A stretch of DNA of 64,000 bases from CAVTRI01 sp963737075 (lineage in GTDB: Bacteria > Actinomycetota > Acidimicrobiia > Acidimicrobiales > Palsa-688). The translations under genes were made by a program, and so were the position numbers. The DNA is taken from positions 1,364,001 to 1,428,000 of the forward strand of contig CAVTRI010000001.1 in NCBI GenBank assembly GCA_963737075.1, written 5' to 3'. Below the pieces are notes generated by a model. That model ran no database searches and was not told where the DNA came from. It worked only from the letters and a program-made list of their open reading frames with translations. Shown here piece after piece: positions 61,746 through 64,000 of this stretch (its first letter is position 1; every line of letters starts with the position of its first letter).

Positions 61746-62837
61746 TCAGGTGCGGCGGACGGCCAGGATGGCGACGTCGTCGGTGAGCCCCTCGGACGCG
61801 AAGTCCCGGGCCGCTTCGAGCAGCGTCTTGCAGATGGTGGTGGTGTCCTGGCCTGGGTCCCGGCGGACGATCTGGGCGATGCGTTCCTCCCCGAAGAGCT
61901 GGCCGCCGTCGCGCGCCTCGGCCAATCCATCGGTGTACAGCAGGGTCAGATCGCCCGGCTGCAGCGGCAGCTCCCGCGAGTAGTAGCTGGCGTTGGGATC
62001 CAGGGTGAGCAGCGGGCCGGTGGACCGCAAGGCCCGCATCTCCGAGTCCTGCCACAACCACGCCGCCGGGTGGCCCGCCGACGCGTGCCGCAGCGTGCCG
62101 GCCTGGGTGTCGAACACCACCACGCACACCGACACCAGGTCCTCCGGGCGTCCGGTCCTCGACAGCACCCGGTTGAGCTCTTCGAGCGCCTGGGCCGGGT
62201 CGCGGTACTGCTGCAGGAAGTTGCGGAGCAGGTACTTCACCTGGAAGGCGGTGATCGACGGCTCGATGCCGTGTCCGGCGACGTCGCCGATCACCACCGC
62301 GAGGCGGTTGGGGCCGGTCGGGTACACGTCGTAGAAATCCCCGGCCATCATGCCGGTTCCCGGCTCGTACACCCGCCCCATGTCAAATCCCTCGTACTGC
62401 GGCAGGTCCTCGGGCGCCAGGCGGTCGGCCCAGCGGCGGGGAGCCAGCTCTTCCTGGGCCAGGACCTCCTCGGCCCGCCGCTCGAGCTGGGCCCGGTTCT
62501 CGGCCAGCCGCGCCTCGTCGAAGAAGCGGGGCGCGTACCGGACCGTCACGACCACGGGAACCGTGACCGCAAGGATGGGGATCTGGAACCACGGCGACTT
62601 CGACAGGGATGCCGCGGCCAGGCCGACGGTCAGGATCGAGTACAGCAGGGCGGTGTGAAAGTCCTTGTCGAACGCGGCCCGGGCGAGGGCGCTCGCCTCC
62701 CGCCCGCTGCCGGACAGCGCGCTCTCGGCCTCGATGCGCCTGGCGGCGCGGGCCGTACGGGCCGCGGCTCGCCCCCACAGTGCGGCGGCGACCGCGCAGC
62801 ACACCGCGGCAGCGGCCAGCCACGGCTGGGCGAACAT
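61746..62837 (-). CDS. SpoIIE-type PP2C phosphatase with N-terminal membrane region
   Basis: The 363-residue protein has a hydrophobic N-terminus (about 5-20) and a membrane hairpin at about 62-100, a short coiled linker (ARLAENRAQLERRAEEVLAQ), then a PPM phosphatase domain. Metal-binding motifs are visible as GDFYDVY, VVIGDVAGHGIEPS, SAGHPAAWLW, LLLYTDGLAEARD-like and GLTDDVAILAV. Such phosphatases act in sigma-factor switch pathways by dephosphorylating anti-anti-sigma proteins. No partner is in the window. It starts 25 bases after der. Confidence 0.9.
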   Translation of the reverse strand: MFAQPWLAAAAVCCAVAAALWGRAAARTARAARRIEAESALSGSGREASALARAAFDKDFHTALLYSILTVGLAAASLSKSPWFQIPILAVTVPVVVTVRYAPRFFDEARLAENRAQLERRAEEVLAQEELAPRRWADRLAPEDLPQYEGFDMGRVYEPGTGMMAGDFYDVYPTGPNRLAVVIGDVAGHGIEPSITAFQVKYLLRNFLQQYRDPAQALEELNRVLSRTGRPEDLVSVCVVVFDTQAGTLRHASAGHPAAWLWQDSEMRALRSTGPLLTLDPNASYYSRELPLQPGDLTLLYTDGLAEARDGGQLFGEERIAQIVRRDPGQDTTTICKTLLEAARDFASEGLTDDVAILAVRRT

Positions 62838-62862
62838 GGTCAGACGCTACTCCTGGTGTCTG

Positions 62863-64000
62863 TCAACTCGCCCTTCGTCGGACTCGAAGCTTCACCGGAG
62901 TGGGGCCCAGGTCGAAGTGCTCGCGAAGGCGGCGCTCCAGGTAGCGCAGGTAGGGGGCCGGCAAGGTTTTGTTGGTGAACAGCGTGAACGTCGGCGGGTC
63001 GGTGGCGCCCTGGGTCGCGTACATGACCCGCCCGCCGCCGGGGGCCCGGTGGGCGGCCTGGGCGTGGGCGAGCACTCGGTTGAGCTCCCCTGTCGGCACC
63101 CGCCGGTGATAGGCGTCCATGGCCGCCCCGAGCGCCGGATACAGCTTGTGCACGCCGAGGCCGGTGCGGGCGCTGACCTTCAGGACCGGCGCATAGCCGA
63201 GAAAGCCCAGCTCGTCGGCGACGGCGGCGGCCACCTCGGCCCGGGCCTCGGCGTCGAGCAGGTCCCACTTGTTGAGCACGATGACGACGGGGCTGCCAGC
63301 GGCGTCGACCCGCTCGGCCAGCCGCTGGTCCTGCCGGGTGACGCCGTCCGCAGCGTCGATCACCAGGAGCGCGGCATGCGCCCGGTCGATGGCCTGGAGG
63401 GCCCGGACGAGCGAGTAGTACTCGGCTCCTTCGGCCTCCTTGGCCCGGCGGCGCATGCCGGCGGTGTCGATGAAGCGCACCCGCCCCTCGGACGTCTCGA
63501 CCAGCGTGTCGATCGTGTCGCGCGTGGTTCCCGGCAGGTCATGGACGACCGAGCGCTCGTCGCCGATGAGCCGGTTGAACAGCGTCGACTTGCCCACATT
63601 CGGCCGTCCCACGATCGCCACCGACGCCGCCACGTCCTCCGGAGGCGCGACGGCGGCCTCAACGTCCGGTAGCGCGGCCACGACGGCGTCGAGCAGGTCG
63701 CCGGTGCCCCTCCCGTGCAGAGCACTCACGGCCCACGGGTCGCCCAAGCCGAGCTTGGCAAACGTCCAGGCGTCGGTGTCCCGGCTGTCGCTGTCCACCT
63801 TGTTGGCCACGAGAAGCGTCGGGGGGCCGTGGCGCTGAAGCAGCCGGGCGACGGTGGCGTCTTCCTCCGTCGGGCCGACGGAGGCGTCGACGACGAGCAG
63901 CGCCAGCGCGGCATCGCGGATCGCCCGCTCCGCCTGGGCCCGGACCTGGTGGTCGAGGGTGTCGCCGGCGGCCAGCCAGCCTCCGGTGTCGACGATGGTG
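62863..64000 (-). CDS. der: GTPase Der (EngA), 5' end outside the window
   Basis: The visible part runs from the end of the first GTPase domain (TIVDTGGWLAAGD, ANKVDSDS) into the complete second one (GRPNVGKST, DTAGMRRR, NKWD) and the C-terminal KH-like domain (RVMYATQGATDPPTFTLFTNK). The double GTPase design is unique to Der, which helps assemble the 50S ribosomal subunit. About 379 codons are present. The remaining N-terminal codons lie beyond the right edge. Confidence 0.97.
   Translation of the reverse strand, partial: TIVDTGGWLAAGDTLDHQVRAQAERAIRDAALALLVVDASVGPTEEDATVARLLQRHGPPTLLVANKVDSDSRDTDAWTFAKLGLGDPWAVSALHGRGTGDLLDAVVAALPDVEAAVAPPEDVAASVAIVGRPNVGKSTLFNRLIGDERSVVHDLPGTTRDTIDTLVETSEGRVRFIDTAGMRRRAKEAEGAEYYSLVRALQAIDRAHAALLVIDAADGVTRQDQRLAERVDAAGSPVVIVLNKWDLLDAEARAEVAAAVADELGFLGYAPVLKVSARTGLGVHKLYPALGAAMDAYHRRVPTGELNRVLAHAQAAHRAPGGGRVMYATQGATDPPTFTLFTNKTLPAPYLRYLERRLREHFDLGPTPVKLRVRRRAS

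Noticed and set aside
61503..62978. Histone-like Lys/Ala/Pro-rich plus-strand protein
   Set aside because: The frame continues antisense through the phosphatase gene and has no ribosome-binding site. Only the repeat gives it its composition.

Overview
The window is a GC-rich stretch of an actinobacterial genome. The main evidence is the block from 38.5 to 48.6 kb. It reads gcvH, an FHA protein, FtsR, a DUF151 nuclease, a second MerR regulator and gcvT, an order close to the gcvH-garA-Rv1828-Rv1829-Rv1830-gcvB neighbourhood of mycobacteria. Here, however, glycine decarboxylase is split into gcvPA and gcvPB. Many GTG starts, 4-bp start/stop overlaps and at least one likely leaderless promoter fit the same phylum. 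A deep, poorly cultured lineage such as Acidimicrobiia is my inference, not something the sequence proves.

Region 1-18 kb is accessory and partly decayed. It holds an ABC-2 transporter, a DoxX protein, a NarL-type two-component pair and a UbiB kinase fused to the broken start of an ABC ATPase. It also holds short-chain dehydrogenases, small catabolic-type enzymes and three broken genes: a methyltransferase, a carboxylesterase and the tail of an FAD oxidase. Three families of dispersed intergenic repeats (A, B and C below) occur only here. Repeat A carries a promoter-like region plus about 24 codons, and has supplied the same N-terminus to two unrelated genes.

Region 18-37.6 kb is better kept. 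It has an OmpR-type two-component system next to a 111-bp MITE-like palindrome, two envelope proteins, a PHA synthase and a hydrolase. A tightly coupled run follows: SDR, QueA-like protein, SufR-like Fe-S regulator, tyrosine recombinase and MarR, then a heterodimeric ABC exporter. A PIG-L deacetylase, a GT4 glycosyltransferase and a DMT transporter come next. Two tandem arrays (51-bp and 42-bp units) lie at 37.65-38.18 kb.

Region 38.3-56 kb is core-like: the glycine cleavage operon with its regulators, a nucleotidyltransferase fused to a degenerate phosphomannomutase, a CDP-alcohol phosphatidyltransferase, an MFS/MerR pair, a NifU-domain protein and a giant SARP-AAA-TPR regulator.

Region 56.3-61.0 kb is a compact integrative element of about 4.6 kb inserted at the 3' end of tRNA-Pro(GGG). 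It has 45-bp identical direct repeats as att sites and a tyrosine integrase beside the tRNA. Its cargo is a DUF433/DUF5615 toxin-antitoxin pair, a lipoprotein and a zinc-finger/SHOCT protein, plus a (CA)32 microsatellite that is very unusual for such a genome. The window closes with a zinc-ribbon membrane protein, a SpoIIE-type phosphatase and the 3' part of der.
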